Shown here in pieces: positions 1-8,629 of a stretch of DNA of 64,000 nt (positions are counted from its first letter, which is position 1; each line of letters opens with the position of its first letter). The notes beneath the pieces were generated by a model. That model searched no databases. It worked only from the letters and a program-made list of their open reading frames with translations, and was not told the DNA's origin. The DNA comes from Salmonella enterica subsp. enterica serovar Typhimurium str. LT2. Its GTDB lineage: Bacteria > Pseudomonadota > Gammaproteobacteria > Enterobacterales > Enterobacteriaceae. A program made the position numbers and the translations under genes. The stretch spans positions 3,162,001 to 3,226,000 of the forward strand of contig NC_003197.2 of NCBI RefSeq assembly GCF_000006945.2, in the 5' to 3' direction.

Positions 1-161
1 GCCATCAGGTAATAACAGCGTCGGTCATGATCGGCCAGGTAAACCGAGCAAACCTCTGTATCCATCGCAAGACAGATATCCGTGACCAGAATATTCAGCG
101 CCTCGTTCAGACGCGGCGCACTGGCCACTTTTTCGACTATTTCGCGCAGGCGAGTGAGCAT
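1..161 (-). CDS. ptsP: PTS-Ntr enzyme I (PtsP), N-terminal fragment
   Basis: Only the first 53 codons are in the window; the gene runs off the left edge. The start ATG is at 161 on the minus strand and the protein begins MLTRLREIVEKVASAPRLNE, the start of the GAF sensory domain of enzyme I of the nitrogen phosphotransferase system. In this family the protein uses PEP to phosphorylate NPr, which then passes phosphate to EIIA-Ntr. It lies 12 bp downstream of rppH on the same strand, so the two are very likely co-transcribed, as in E. coli. Confidence 0.93.
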   Translation of the reverse strand, partial: MLTRLREIVEKVASAPRLNEALNILVTDICLAMDTEVCSVYLADHDRRCYYLM

Positions 162-173
162 AATTTGCGTGGC

Positions 174-704
174 TTAACCTCTTTTACGTCGATAAGCAGG
201 CGCGCTTTGTAGCTTAGGGGGATTATCCTGAAGCGCCATGACAACACTTGCAAACTCTTTCATTACCCTGCGGTAGACATCGCGTTTAAATGACACCACT
301 TGTCGAACCGGATACCAGTAACTTACCCAGCGCCAGCCGTCAAACTCCGGCGTACTGCTGGTTTGCATATTGATTTCGGCGTCGGCGCTCATTAACTGCA
401 AAAGAAACCACTTTTGTTTCTGGCCGATACATACCGGCTTTGTGTCCCAACGCACCAAACGTTTTGGTAACTTGTAACGCAACCAGTTGCGAGTAGAAGC
501 AAGGATCCGCACATCTTTACGGCTTAACCCAACTTCTTCAAACAGTTCCCGGTACATCGCCTGTTCTGCCGACTCCCCTGGATTTATCCCGCCCTGCGGG
601 AACTGCCAGGAGTGCTGACCAAATCGCCGGGCCCACATCACCTGCCCCTGACGATTACAAATTACGATACCTACATTTGGGCGGTAGCCATCGTCATCAA
701 TCAC
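174..704 (-). CDS. rppH: RNA pyrophosphohydrolase RppH (Nudix)
   Basis: This 176-residue Nudix hydrolase converts the 5' triphosphate of mRNA to a monophosphate, which opens the transcript to RNase E decay. The Nudix box is visible at about residues 38-59 (GGINPGES...RELFEEVG), with the metal-binding glutamates at 53, 56 and 57 in RELFEE. Length and sequence match the E. coli protein (also called NudH or YgdP). It is the first gene of the rppH-ptsP pair. The start at MIDDDGYRP is the only sensible one. Upstream lies a long spacer holding DnaA boxes. Confidence 0.97.
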
Positions 705-865
705 CGGACTACCTCAACATAAACCTTATATATGAACGATTGTTTCATACTCCAGTGAGGCGGTAAACCACTCTGTAATAGTGACACAGCCTAATAACAA
801 TTGAATAACTCACAGTAAATAGCCGAGTTATAAACAGATGATGACGCCCTTGCGCCATTTTATTC

Positions 866-1198
866 ACCTTTTCTGTGGATATAGTTGTGAAGAAGTATGG
901 AATTACCACGGGAAAACCCAGAACAGTCTGAATTCCTCATGCTGGAGACAGTAAAAATAGTGCCTTATATTCATTGCGTTATAGACAAATCTTACATGCT
1001 ACCTTCATAAAGCGTGACCAGCATCACATCTAAGATCCTTATGCTGATGAAAGATCAACCAGCGTCGGTTTTATCCACAGATTGTGCCAATAACTTACGC
1101 ACTATTTGTCTGAATTTTCGATTTTCGTCGCACGTCAAGGCTGTAAATGGAAACAGTAGTGGCGGTTTTACACAGTTATCCCAACTTTCTGTGGATAA
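866..1198. promoter_or_regulatory. DARS2-like cluster of DnaA boxes between rppH and mutH
   Basis: The 682-bp rppH-mutH spacer has no convincing gene. It carries a perfect DnaA box TTATCCACA at 1071-1079, an inverted degenerate box TGTGCCAAT at 1083-1091 and a same-direction degenerate box TTACGCACT at 1095-1103. This close three-box arrangement (I and III parallel, II inverted) is that of the DARS core. A second perfect box lies inverted at 1190-1198, and a near match (TGTGGATAT) is at 874-882. In E. coli DARS2, the DnaA-reactivating sequence that exchanges ADP for ATP on DnaA, lies in this same mutH-rppH interval. The outer limits and the IHF and Fis sites are not resolved here. A 64-codon open frame at 1014-1208 overlaps the boxes and looks non-coding. 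Confidence 0.82.
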
Positions 1199-1386
1199 CA
1201 TAGTGTAAGATCCTGTTTATTGTCAGTGACCAGAATTGGAAAACCCGCTTCAGCGTTGCGCAACACGAAGAAACAACACAAAAAAGGCAATAAAAATCAG
1301 TCTATTGAATATAAGACACAGAAAAAGATAAACTCTGCCCATACGGTATAAAATCACTGCTCATTTTTTAATCTAAGGTAATGGTA

Positions 1387-2082
1387 ATGTCCGCTCTTTG
1401 TCCGCTACTGACTCCGCCTGCTTCGGAAGCATTGCTGTTAGCCCAGGCGCGGCAGCTTTCCGGCTATACGTTAGGCGAGCTGGCGGCGATGGCCGGCATT
1501 ACCACGCCTAAAGATTTGAAGCGAGACAAAGGCTGGATCGGTGTCTTGCTGGAGATCTGGCTCGGCGCCAGCGCCGGGAGCAAGCCGGAGCAGGATTTCG
1601 CCGCGTTAGGCGTAGAACTGAAAACCATCCCGGTGGATAGTCTGGGTCGTCCTCTGGAAACAACCTTTGTTTGCGTGGCGCCGTTAACCGGTAACAGCGG
1701 CGTGACCTGGGAGACAAGTCACGTACGGCATAAATTGAAGCGCGTGCTATGGGTGCCGGTCGAAGGCGATCGCAGCATACCGTTAGCCGAACGCCGCGTA
1801 GGTTCGCCGTTACTCTGGAGTCCGAGTGAAGAAGAGGACAGGCAGCTACGCCTCGACTGGGAAGAGCTGATGGACATGATAGTGCTGGGCCAGGTGGAAC
1901 GCATTACCGCCCGTCATGGCGAAGTCTTGCAACTGCGACCCAAAGCCGCCAATGCCAGGGCGCTCACCGAGGCTATCGGCGCGCGCGGGGAACCTATTTT
2001 GACGCTACCGCGTGGATTTTATCTGAAAAAAAATTTTACGCAGGCGCTGCTGGCTCGCCATTTTTTATTGCAGAATCCGTAA
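1387..2082 (+). CDS. mutH: DNA mismatch repair endonuclease MutH
   Basis: MutH nicks the unmethylated strand at hemimethylated GATC sites when activated by MutS-MutL. The catalytic D-(X)n-E-X-K set is visible as Asp70, Glu77 and Lys79 ([12 protein letters not shown]), placing this in the type II restriction-like nuclease fold. The protein has 231 residues, close to the E. coli length. Three in-frame candidate codons lie at 1381-1387; the ATG at 1387 (MSALCPLL) is chosen because an AAGG lies about 8 bases upstream and because it matches the family start. The gene stands alone between the DnaA-box region and ygdQ. Confidence 0.96.
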
Positions 2083-2263
2083 CGTCCATTACACGCAAAT
2101 GCGCCTCCGCTATGGCTACGCGTCGGACCGACGCTCGATAAACGTAAGCGTATTGTCGCCGCTATTTTACACCGTTCCTGGTTGCGCAAATTCAGCCTGG
2201 GCTTTCGCCCGTCACTCGACGGGCCTATAATTACCGCTTCTTTTTTTGGCAGGACTTTGTTCG

Positions 2264-2977
2264 ATGTTATTTGCATGGATAACCGATCCTAATGCCTGGC
2301 TGGCGCTCGGTACGCTGACGCTGCTGGAGATTGTACTTGGGATCGACAACATTATTTTTCTTTCTCTGGTGGTAGCAAAACTTCCCACGGCGCAACGAAA
2401 CCACGCACGGCGGCTTGGGTTGGCGGCGGCGATGGTTATGCGCCTGGCGCTGCTGGCGTCAATCGCCTGGGTCACTCGGCTGACTAATCCGCTGTTTGAG
2501 CTTTTCGGCGAAGCGATTTCCGCCCGTGATCTCATTCTGTTACTGGGCGGGTTATTTTTAATCTGGAAAGCCAGCAAGGAGATCCATGAGTCCATCGAAG
2601 GCGAAGAAGAAGGGTTAAAAACCCGGGTTTCTTCTTTCCTGGGCGCAATAGTGCAGATTATGCTGCTGGATATTATTTTCAGCCTTGATTCAGTTATCAC
2701 AGCGGTTGGCCTCTCCGATCATCTGTTTATTATGATGGCGGCAGTCGTTATTGCCGTGGGCGTCATGATGTTTGCGGCACGGCCCATCGGCGAGTTTGTC
2801 GATCGTCATCCGTCGGTAAAAATGCTGGCGCTCTCCTTTCTGATCCTGGTTGGCTTTACCCTGATTCTGGAAAGTTTCGACGTTCACGTTCCGAAAGGTT
2901 ATATCTATTTCGCCATGTTCTTCTCTATCGCAGTAGAGAGCCTGAACCTGTTGCGTAATAAAAAGAATCCGCTGTAA
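2264..2977 (+). CDS. ygdQ: TerC-family inner membrane protein YgdQ
   Basis: This 237-residue polytopic protein has about seven hydrophobic segments and the TerC-family acidic motifs in membrane helices (EIVLGIDNIIF near the N-terminus and LLDIIFSLDSVITAVG in the middle). TerC relatives are linked to metal export and to metalation of exoenzymes, but the substrate of YgdQ is not established. The ATG at 2264 (MLFAWITDP) follows an AGGA and matches the E. coli start; an upstream in-frame start at 2246 is less likely. An 8-bp perfect hairpin lies just downstream. Confidence 0.92.
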   Translation: MLFAWITDPNAWLALGTLTLLEIVLGIDNIIFLSLVVAKLPTAQRNHARRLGLAAAMVMRLALLASIAWVTRLTNPLFELFGEAISARDLILLLGGLFLIWKASKEIHESIEGEEEGLKTRVSSFLGAIVQIMLLDIIFSLDSVITAVGLSDHLFIMMAAVVIAVGVMMFAARPIGEFVDRHPSVKMLALSFLILVGFTLILESFDVHVPKGYIYFAMFFSIAVESLNLLRNKKNPL

Positions 2978-2985
2978 TCCTGTCT

Positions 2986-3005
2986 CGCTCCCCCGCCGGG
3001 GAGCG
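2986..3005 (+). terminator. Hairpin downstream of ygdQ
   Basis: A perfect 8-bp stem (CGCTCCCC / GGGGAGCG, loop CGCC) begins 9 bp after the ygdQ stop. The following tract is only moderately T-rich, so termination may be partial. Confidence 0.55.
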
Positions 3006-3146
3006 AATACTCACTTTATTTCCTTTCTTCTCACAGATTAAGATTTTGCTGCTTCCGACATGCAGAGCTGCGCGTTATTACTAGACTATTATCAGACATA
3101 TGATTAACAGACTATTATCAGATGCAGGCTATGTGAGGACAAACGG

Positions 3147-3365
3147 ATGAAAAAGTGGGCAGTTGTAATTTCCGCAGTAGGGTTGGCTTTTGCGGTATCC
3201 GGATGCAGCAGCGATTATGTAATGGCGACGAAAGATGGTCGTATGATCCTGACCGATGGAAAACCACAAGTTGACGATGATACCGGTCTGGTCAGCTATA
3301 CCGATGCACAGGGAAACGAGATGCAAATCAACCGTGACGAAGTATCCCAAATCATCGAACGTTAA
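3147..3365 (+). CDS. ygdR: Small lipoprotein YgdR (DUF903)
   Basis: This 72-residue predicted lipoprotein has a short signal sequence ending in a lipobox (AVSGC, Cys20), followed by a compact beta-rich domain of the YgdI/YgdR (DUF903) family. The residue after the lipid-bearing Cys is Ser, which favours sorting to the outer membrane. Its function is unknown. It has its own GAGGAC ribosome-binding site at about 3133 and stands alone between ygdQ and tas. Confidence 0.93.
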   Translation: MKKWAVVISAVGLAFAVSGCSSDYVMATKDGRMILTDGKPQVDDDTGLVSYTDAQGNEMQINRDEVSQIIER

Positions 3366-3555
3366 GCGGTGGCCTGTGATCGAGGTCAGCGTTCTGCAAG
3401 CCTTCAGGCTGCGTCCCGTAACGGTGCGTGGCGACCACGCCCGGTAACAATTACGCCGCGCAGCCTGCAATTTTACTTTCCCTTTTGCCTTCCCTCTGCC
3501 ATTTTTATTGTCCTTTGTCGGGAATTTCTGACTTCATAATAAAAAGGAAACGGCT

Positions 3556-4596
3556 ATGCACTATCACCGTATACCCCACAGCTCGCTCGAAGTAAGTACG
3601 CTAGGGCTGGGCACAATGACATTTGGTGAACAAAACAGCGAAGCCGACGCTCACGCACAGCTCGACTATGCCATCGCAAATGGCATTAACCTTATCGACG
3701 CCGCCGAGATGTATCCGGTACCGCCGCGCCCGGAAACACAAGGGCTGACGGAGTCCTATATCGGTAACTGGCTCGCCAAACGCGGCAACCGTGAAAAACT
3801 GATCATCGCCAGCAAAGTTAGCGGACCGGCACGTAATAATGATCAAGGCATCCGGCCTCATCAGGCGCTGGATCGTAAAAATATTCGCGAAGCGCTACAC
3901 GACAGTTTGACCCGATTGCAGACCGACTATCTGGATTTGTATCAGGTGCACTGGCCGCAGCGCCCCACTAACTGCTTCGGTAAACTCGGCTATAACTGGA
4001 CGGACTCCACGCCAGTAGTAAGTCTGCTGGAGACGTTAGACGCGCTAAGTGAGTTTCAGCGAGCGGGTAAGATTCGTTATATTGGCGTTTCAAATGAGAC
4101 AGCGTTTGGCGTTATGCGCTATCTGCATCTGGCGGAAAAACATGACCTGCCGCGTATTGTCACGATCCAGAACCCCTATAGCCTGTTAAACCGCAGCTAC
4201 GAGGTCGGGCTGGCGGAAGTCAGCCAGTATGAAGGTGTTGAATTGCTCGCCTACTCCTGTCTGGCGTTTGGCACATTAACCGGTAAATACCTGAACGGGG
4301 CCAAACCCGCAGGCGCGCGGAATACCTTGTTCAGCCGCTTCACACGTTACAGCGGCGAACAGGCGCAAAAAGCCGTTGCCTCCTACGTCGATATCGCGAA
4401 GCGTCACAATCTTGATCCGGCGCAGATGGCGCTGGCCTTTGTTCGCCGCCAGCCGTTTGTCGCCAGTACGTTACTGGGCGCAACCACGATGGCGCAGCTC
4501 AAGACGAATGTGGAAAGTCTGCATCTGACGTTAAGCGAAGAGGTTCTGGCGGAGATTGAGGCGGCGCATCAGGTTTATACCTATCCGGCGCCGTGA
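3556..4596 (+). CDS. tas: NADP(H)-dependent aldo-keto reductase Tas
   Basis: This 346-residue protein of the aldo-keto reductase superfamily has a TIM barrel and binds NADPH. The catalytic tetrad positions can be seen: Asp and Tyr in INLIDAAEMYP, Lys in IIASKVSG and His in YQVHWPQR. E. coli tas was found as a suppressor of a tyrosine-starvation phenotype; the natural substrate is not known. An AAAGGAAAC ribosome site precedes the ATG. A REP-like palindrome follows, then the convergent gene lplT. Confidence 0.95.
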   Translation: MHYHRIPHSSLEVSTLGLGTMTFGEQNSEADAHAQLDYAIANGINLIDAAEMYPVPPRPETQGLTESYIGNWLAKRGNREKLIIASKVSGPARNNDQGIRPHQALDRKNIREALHDSLTRLQTDYLDLYQVHWPQRPTNCFGKLGYNWTDSTPVVSLLETLDALSEFQRAGKIRYIGVSNETAFGVMRYLHLAEKHDLPRIVTIQNPYSLLNRSYEVGLAEVSQYEGVELLAYSCLAFGTLTGKYLNGAKPAGARNTLFSRFTRYSGEQAQKAVASYVDIAKRHNLDPAQMALAFVRRQPFVASTLLGATTMAQLKTNVESLHLTLSEEVLAEIEAAHQVYTYPAP

Positions 4597-4598
4597 TG

Positions 4599-4680
4599 GT
4601 CAGTGCCCGGTGGCGCTACGCTTCCGGGCTTACAGAGACAATGTAAGCCCGATAACACGCACTCGCCGCCCGGCATATTC
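4599..4680. repeat. REP/BIME-type palindrome between tas and lplT
   Basis: The convergent spacer contains a REP-type unit (GCCCGGTGGCGCTACGCTTC) followed by an inverted partner ending in GCCGCCCGGCA. Such elements lie at 3' ends of transcripts and can stabilise mRNA or bind gyrase. Confidence 0.7.
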
Positions 4681-4682
4681 AC

Positions 4683-5885
4683 TCAGTATGATGCCTGCCG
4701 GCGCTGCCAGATCCACAGCGCCGCGATCGCCAGCGCGAACAGCACGCCAAAGCCGATACCTATCGCCACTGCCGGAACGCCAACCAGCACCGCCAGCGAG
4801 TACAGTCCCAGCATTAATAGCATGGCGCTATTCTCGCCCAGATTTTGTACGGCAATGGCATTCCCGGCGCCAACGCTCTTCTTACCGCGCTCCTGGAGCA
4901 AAGCGTTGAGCGGCACCACAAAAAAGCCGCCCAGCATACCTATCAACAGCAACAAGGCATAAGCAGGCAGCAATGCGTGCTGTAATGAGAAGATCGCAAC
5001 CACAACGCCAATCAAAATCCCGGCGGGCATACAGCGCGATACGGTCTCCAGCGTCACCAGTTTTGCCGCCGCGCCCGCGCCGACCACAATGCCTACCGCC
5101 ACCATGGCGTTCAGGTAAGTCGGCGTGGCGTTATCCGTAATCCCCAGCGCCACCGGCACCCACAGCACCAGCAGAAAACGCAGCGTCACGCCTGCGCCCC
5201 AGAATAGCCCGGTCCCCACCAGCGAAAAACGCGTTTCACCGTTACGCCAAAGGACAACGCAAGCGCTGAAGAAACTACGCGTCATCGCCGACAACCGCCA
5301 GGATTGTCCTGGACGCGCCGCCACAAGCTTCGGGATAAACAGGTTCGCCGCCACTGCGCCAGCGTAGGCCAACGCGCAGGCAACCAGCGCAGCGATGACA
5401 TGCCAGTCGGCCAATACGCCGCCCGCGACGGAACCGAGCAAAATCGCCGCAATCGTAGAGGCTTCCATCAGGCCATTGGCTTTCACCAGCTTATCGCCCG
5501 TCGTCAGTTCGCCCAGAATACCGTATTTCGCCGGAGAATAAGCCGCCGCGCCAATCCCGACCAACGTATAACCGACAAAAGGATTTATGCCGAGGCAGAT
5601 ACCTGCCGCTCCCGCCAGTTTAAGACCATTGGCGACCATCATCACCCGGCCTTTGGCAAAGCTGTCCGCTATCTGGCCGACAAACGGCGCAAAAAGAATG
5701 TAAGCGCCCACAAACACCATTTGCAAAACAGGCTGGCTCCAGTCCGGGTAAAACTGAGCTTTCAGCAGTGCCAGCGTCGCGAACAGCAGCGCATTATCGC
5801 CAAAAGCCGAGAGAAACTGCGCGACAATCACCGACAGCATCCCTTTCGACCAGATGGAGGTGTTAGTACGTACTGACTCACTCAT
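4683..5885 (-). CDS. lplT: Lysophospholipid transporter LplT
   Basis: This 400-residue, 12-helix major facilitator protein flips lysophosphatidylethanolamine and lysophosphatidylglycerol to the inner leaflet for re-acylation by Aas. The first helix region (VIVAQFLSAFGDNALLFATL) is typical of LplT. The start chosen is MSESVRTN at 5885, matching the E. coli protein. It overlaps the last 8 bases of aas (ATGAGTGA), a translationally coupled arrangement. An upstream in-frame ATG at 5903 lies inside aas and is less likely. Together with aas it forms a two-gene phospholipid repair operon. Confidence 0.96.
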   Translation of the reverse strand: MSESVRTNTSIWSKGMLSVIVAQFLSAFGDNALLFATLALLKAQFYPDWSQPVLQMVFVGAYILFAPFVGQIADSFAKGRVMMVANGLKLAGAAGICLGINPFVGYTLVGIGAAAYSPAKYGILGELTTGDKLVKANGLMEASTIAAILLGSVAGGVLADWHVIAALVACALAYAGAVAANLFIPKLVAARPGQSWRLSAMTRSFFSACVVLWRNGETRFSLVGTGLFWGAGVTLRFLLVLWVPVALGITDNATPTYLNAMVAVGIVVGAGAAAKLVTLETVSRCMPAGILIGVVVAIFSLQHALLPAYALLLLIGMLGGFFVVPLNALLQERGKKSVGAGNAIAVQNLGENSAMLLMLGLYSLAVLVGVPAVAIGIGFGVLFALAIAALWIWQRRQASY

Positions 5886-8037
5886 GATGTTGTTCCGGCG
5901 CATCCACCCAACTTTTCAGCGTCACAAAATCGGGTTTCCCGCTGCCAAGCAAGGGAAGCTGCTTCAGATAACGGATATCACGCGGGACGGCAAGTTCCGG
6001 AATACCGTGTTCACGAGCATAGTGCTGTAACTTTTCTCGGGTGAGTTCGCTGTCAGTCGTAAACAGTACCAGCGCTTCACCTTTGCTGGCATCGCTTTTA
6101 ATGGCGGTAGCGTGCATTTTGTCCGCCGAAACGCCAAGCGCCAGTTGCTCGACCATCTCCAGCGAGACCATTTCGCCAGCAATTTTCGCAAAGCGTTTCG
6201 CGCGCCCCTGAATCTGCACAAAACCATTTTCATCGAAGCGTACAATATCGCCCGTGTCGTACCAGCCGCGCTCAGTTTCGCCTCTGGAGTTTTCCGCCGA
6301 CGGCACCTCCAGCACGCCCGGTTTTTCCACGCGCAGATAGCCATTCATGATATTCGGCCCTTTCAGCTGTAGCCGACCGCCGTTTTCAATACCGGGCACC
6401 GCCAGCAGACGCGCGTCCATGCCAGGCAGAATGCGGCCAACAGTGCCAGGCTTAGCCGCCATCGGCACGTTAATCGAGACTACTGGCGCGCATTCCGTTA
6501 CCCCGTAGCCCTCAAGAATGCGCAGACCGAATTTATCCTGCCACAGTTGTTTGGTGCTCTCCTGAAGTTTTTCCGCACCGGCCACCACATAGCGCAGGCG
6601 ATAAAAATCATACGGATTGGCAAAGCGCGCATAGTTGCCGAGGAAGGTTGACGTACCAAACAGCACGGTACAGTTACGGTCATAGACCAGTTCCGGCACA
6701 ATGCGATAGTGCAGCGGACTTGGATAAAGAAATACTTCCGCGCCGGTCAACAACGGCGTAAACAGGCCCACCGTCAAACCGAACGAGTGAAAGAGCGGCA
6801 GCGCCGACATAAAACGGTCATTGGCGGTGAAATCCGCAATCGTTTTTATCTGCTCGACGTTCGCCAGAATGCTTTTATGGCTGTGCACCACCCCTTTCGG
6901 GTGCCCTTCCGAGCCGGAGGTAAAAAGAATGATCGCCGCGTCTTCCGGCTGCTGTTTTACCTGCGCCAGTCGCGGCGCCAGGAGGTGGGCAAAAATCCAC
7001 AGCTTGTCGGCGGGTGTGACGTCCGCTTTTAAATCTTCCAGGTAAACCCAGCGAACCTGCGTTAGCTGTTCCGGCAGGTGCCACAATTTACCTTTATCGA
7101 GGAACTGGCGGGAGGTAAAAATCGTTTTAATTTCCGCCGCGGTAATCGCGCTGGTCAGCCCTTTTACCCCCGCCGTGTAGTTCATCATGGCCGGAATGCG
7201 GCGACGAGAAACCGCGCCGAAAATCACCGCCGCGCTGATGGCGGCATTCGGCAGCATTAAACCGATTTTCTCGCCCTCAACGCTGTACTTTTCCAGAATC
7301 CGGCCAACAAAAAGCGTCTTGGTCAGTAACTTACGATACGTATCCGGCGTAAAGTTAATGTCCTCAATACAGTTTTTACCCGCGCCGTAACGATATTGCG
7401 CCGCCAGCAACGATTCGTATAACGTCTCGCGCGGGCGCACCGCCATACGCGCTTCCATCATGATCTGGTGCAGCATCTCACCCGCTATCTTACGTCTGTC
7501 GCGCGCGCGCGGCGCTTCCGGCATCGGTATTTGCGTCGGCGGTAAAATATGAAGCTGAATGCGGGGGAATAAGCGCCGTTTAACCAGACCTTTCAGGCGA
7601 CTGAAAGGGGTCAGCTCCGCGCCGTCAATGCGGAGCGGAATGACGGTTGCGCCCGATTTTGCCGCCACAAAGCCTGCGCCGTCATAAATTTTCATCAGCG
7701 AGCCGGTCACGGAAATCCGCCCTTCCGGGAAAATCACCACTGGACGCCCCTGTTCCACCAGACGCACCAGGTGTTTAATGGACATGGGTTTAGTGGGGTC
7801 GAGCGGCACAAAATCGATCAGCGGCGTTAACCAGCGCATATACCATTGCTGGCTGATGGAGGTATATACCGCAAAGACAGGCCGTACCGGCAAAAACAGC
7901 GCCAGTAGCATACCATCGATAAATGAAACGTGATTGGGGGTAATTAAGACCCGGTTCCCCTGTAGCGCCCGGACATCGCCAGTGACGCGCACACGATAAA
8001 GCACGCGAAACAGGTTACGGAAAAATCCAAACAGCAT
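5878..8037 (-). CDS. aas: 2-acyl-GPE acyltransferase / acyl-ACP synthetase Aas
   Basis: This 719-residue bifunctional inner-membrane enzyme re-acylates lysophospholipids. The N-terminal PlsC-type acyltransferase domain has the H-X4-D motif at His36-Asp41 (NHVSFIDG) and the EGRISVTG block near residue 100. The C-terminal half is an AMP-forming acyl-ACP synthetase with the P-loop-like ILFTSGSEGHPKG and the YDTGDIVR motif. The downstream partner lplT supplies its substrate. The gene is first in its operon; the 592-bp upstream spacer holds omrA and omrB. Confidence 0.97.
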   Translation of the reverse strand: MLFGFFRNLFRVLYRVRVTGDVRALQGNRVLITPNHVSFIDGMLLALFLPVRPVFAVYTSISQQWYMRWLTPLIDFVPLDPTKPMSIKHLVRLVEQGRPVVIFPEGRISVTGSLMKIYDGAGFVAAKSGATVIPLRIDGAELTPFSRLKGLVKRRLFPRIQLHILPPTQIPMPEAPRARDRRKIAGEMLHQIMMEARMAVRPRETLYESLLAAQYRYGAGKNCIEDINFTPDTYRKLLTKTLFVGRILEKYSVEGEKIGLMLPNAAISAAVIFGAVSRRRIPAMMNYTAGVKGLTSAITAAEIKTIFTSRQFLDKGKLWHLPEQLTQVRWVYLEDLKADVTPADKLWIFAHLLAPRLAQVKQQPEDAAIILFTSGSEGHPKGVVHSHKSILANVEQIKTIADFTANDRFMSALPLFHSFGLTVGLFTPLLTGAEVFLYPSPLHYRIVPELVYDRNCTVLFGTSTFLGNYARFANPYDFYRLRYVVAGAEKLQESTKQLWQDKFGLRILEGYGVTECAPVVSINVPMAAKPGTVGRILPGMDARLLAVPGIENGGRLQLKGPNIMNGYLRVEKPGVLEVPSAENSRGETERGWYDTGDIVRFDENGFVQIQGRAKRFAKIAGEMVSLEMVEQLALGVSADKMHATAIKSDASKGEALVLFTTDSELTREKLQHYAREHGIPELAVPRDIRYLKQLPLLGSGKPDFVTLKSWVDAPEQHHE

Positions 8038-8127
8038 TTCAACTCCCTTTGGCCGACAATTCGCTAAAAGATGAATTGTGGCAGATTACACGAGTTGCGT
8101 AACAGGAGCGATAGCAAAATAGGTTCG

Positions 8128-8214
8128 AAAAAAAACCTGCGCATCCGCGCAGGTTGGTGCAAGAGACAGGTACGAAGAGCGTACCGAATAATCTCACCAA
8201 TCAATACCTCTGGG
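8128..8214 (-). ncRNA. omrA: OmrA small regulatory RNA
   Basis: The minus strand from 8214 starts CCCAGAGGTATTGATTGGTG, the conserved OmrA/OmrB seed. It ends in a GC-rich hairpin (ACCTGCGC / GCGCAGGT) followed by eight Ts at 8128-8135. Length is about 87 nt. In E. coli this Hfq-dependent RNA is induced by OmpR and represses outer membrane proteins, curli and flagellar regulators. Position between aas and galR is the same as in E. coli. Confidence 0.93.
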
Positions 8215-8328
8215 ATCTTGATTGTGGGCTTCGCGCGTCTGCATCGCCAGTCCGAAAACGCAAAGGAATAAACGGAAATGCAACGAGTTGTGTAAATTAT
8301 CCGTTACTGTTACAGGTTCAGGCGAAAC

Positions 8329-8414
8329 AAAAAAAAACCTGCGCATCTCTACGCAGGTTGGTGTAATTCGTGTGATCAACAATGACGTTGATTCCACCTA
8401 TCAATACCTCTGGG
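8329..8414 (-). ncRNA. omrB: OmrB small regulatory RNA
   Basis: This is the tandem paralogue of OmrA. It has the same 5' seed (CCCAGAGGTATTGATAGGTG from 8414) and the same 3' terminator stem (ACCTGCGTAGAGATGCGCAGGT) followed by a run of nine Ts. The central 35 nt differ from OmrA. Shared ends with a divergent middle are the hallmark of the pair in Enterobacterales. Length is about 86 nt; ends are assigned by similarity and terminator position. Confidence 0.92.
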
Positions 8415-8629
8415 ATCACCACTCTATCAACCTGACTCGCTGGCCTGCCAGCAGACAATCGCAACAGCGCTTCGCAAACTGTAACGAAAGATTTGTATTG
8501 TCACTTTACAGACGCATTTCTCCCGTGCAGGTCACATTTGCCCGACACGGCGGGGCAAGAGGCTTGAACAGACGTTCATTTTCCGTAAAACTGGCGTAAT
8601 GTAAGCGTTTACCCACTATAGGTATTATC

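Noticed and set aside
1014..1208. 64-codon plus-strand open frame in the rppH-mutH gap
   Set aside because: It covers the DnaA boxes, starts at GTG without a ribosome site and shows no protein-like pattern.
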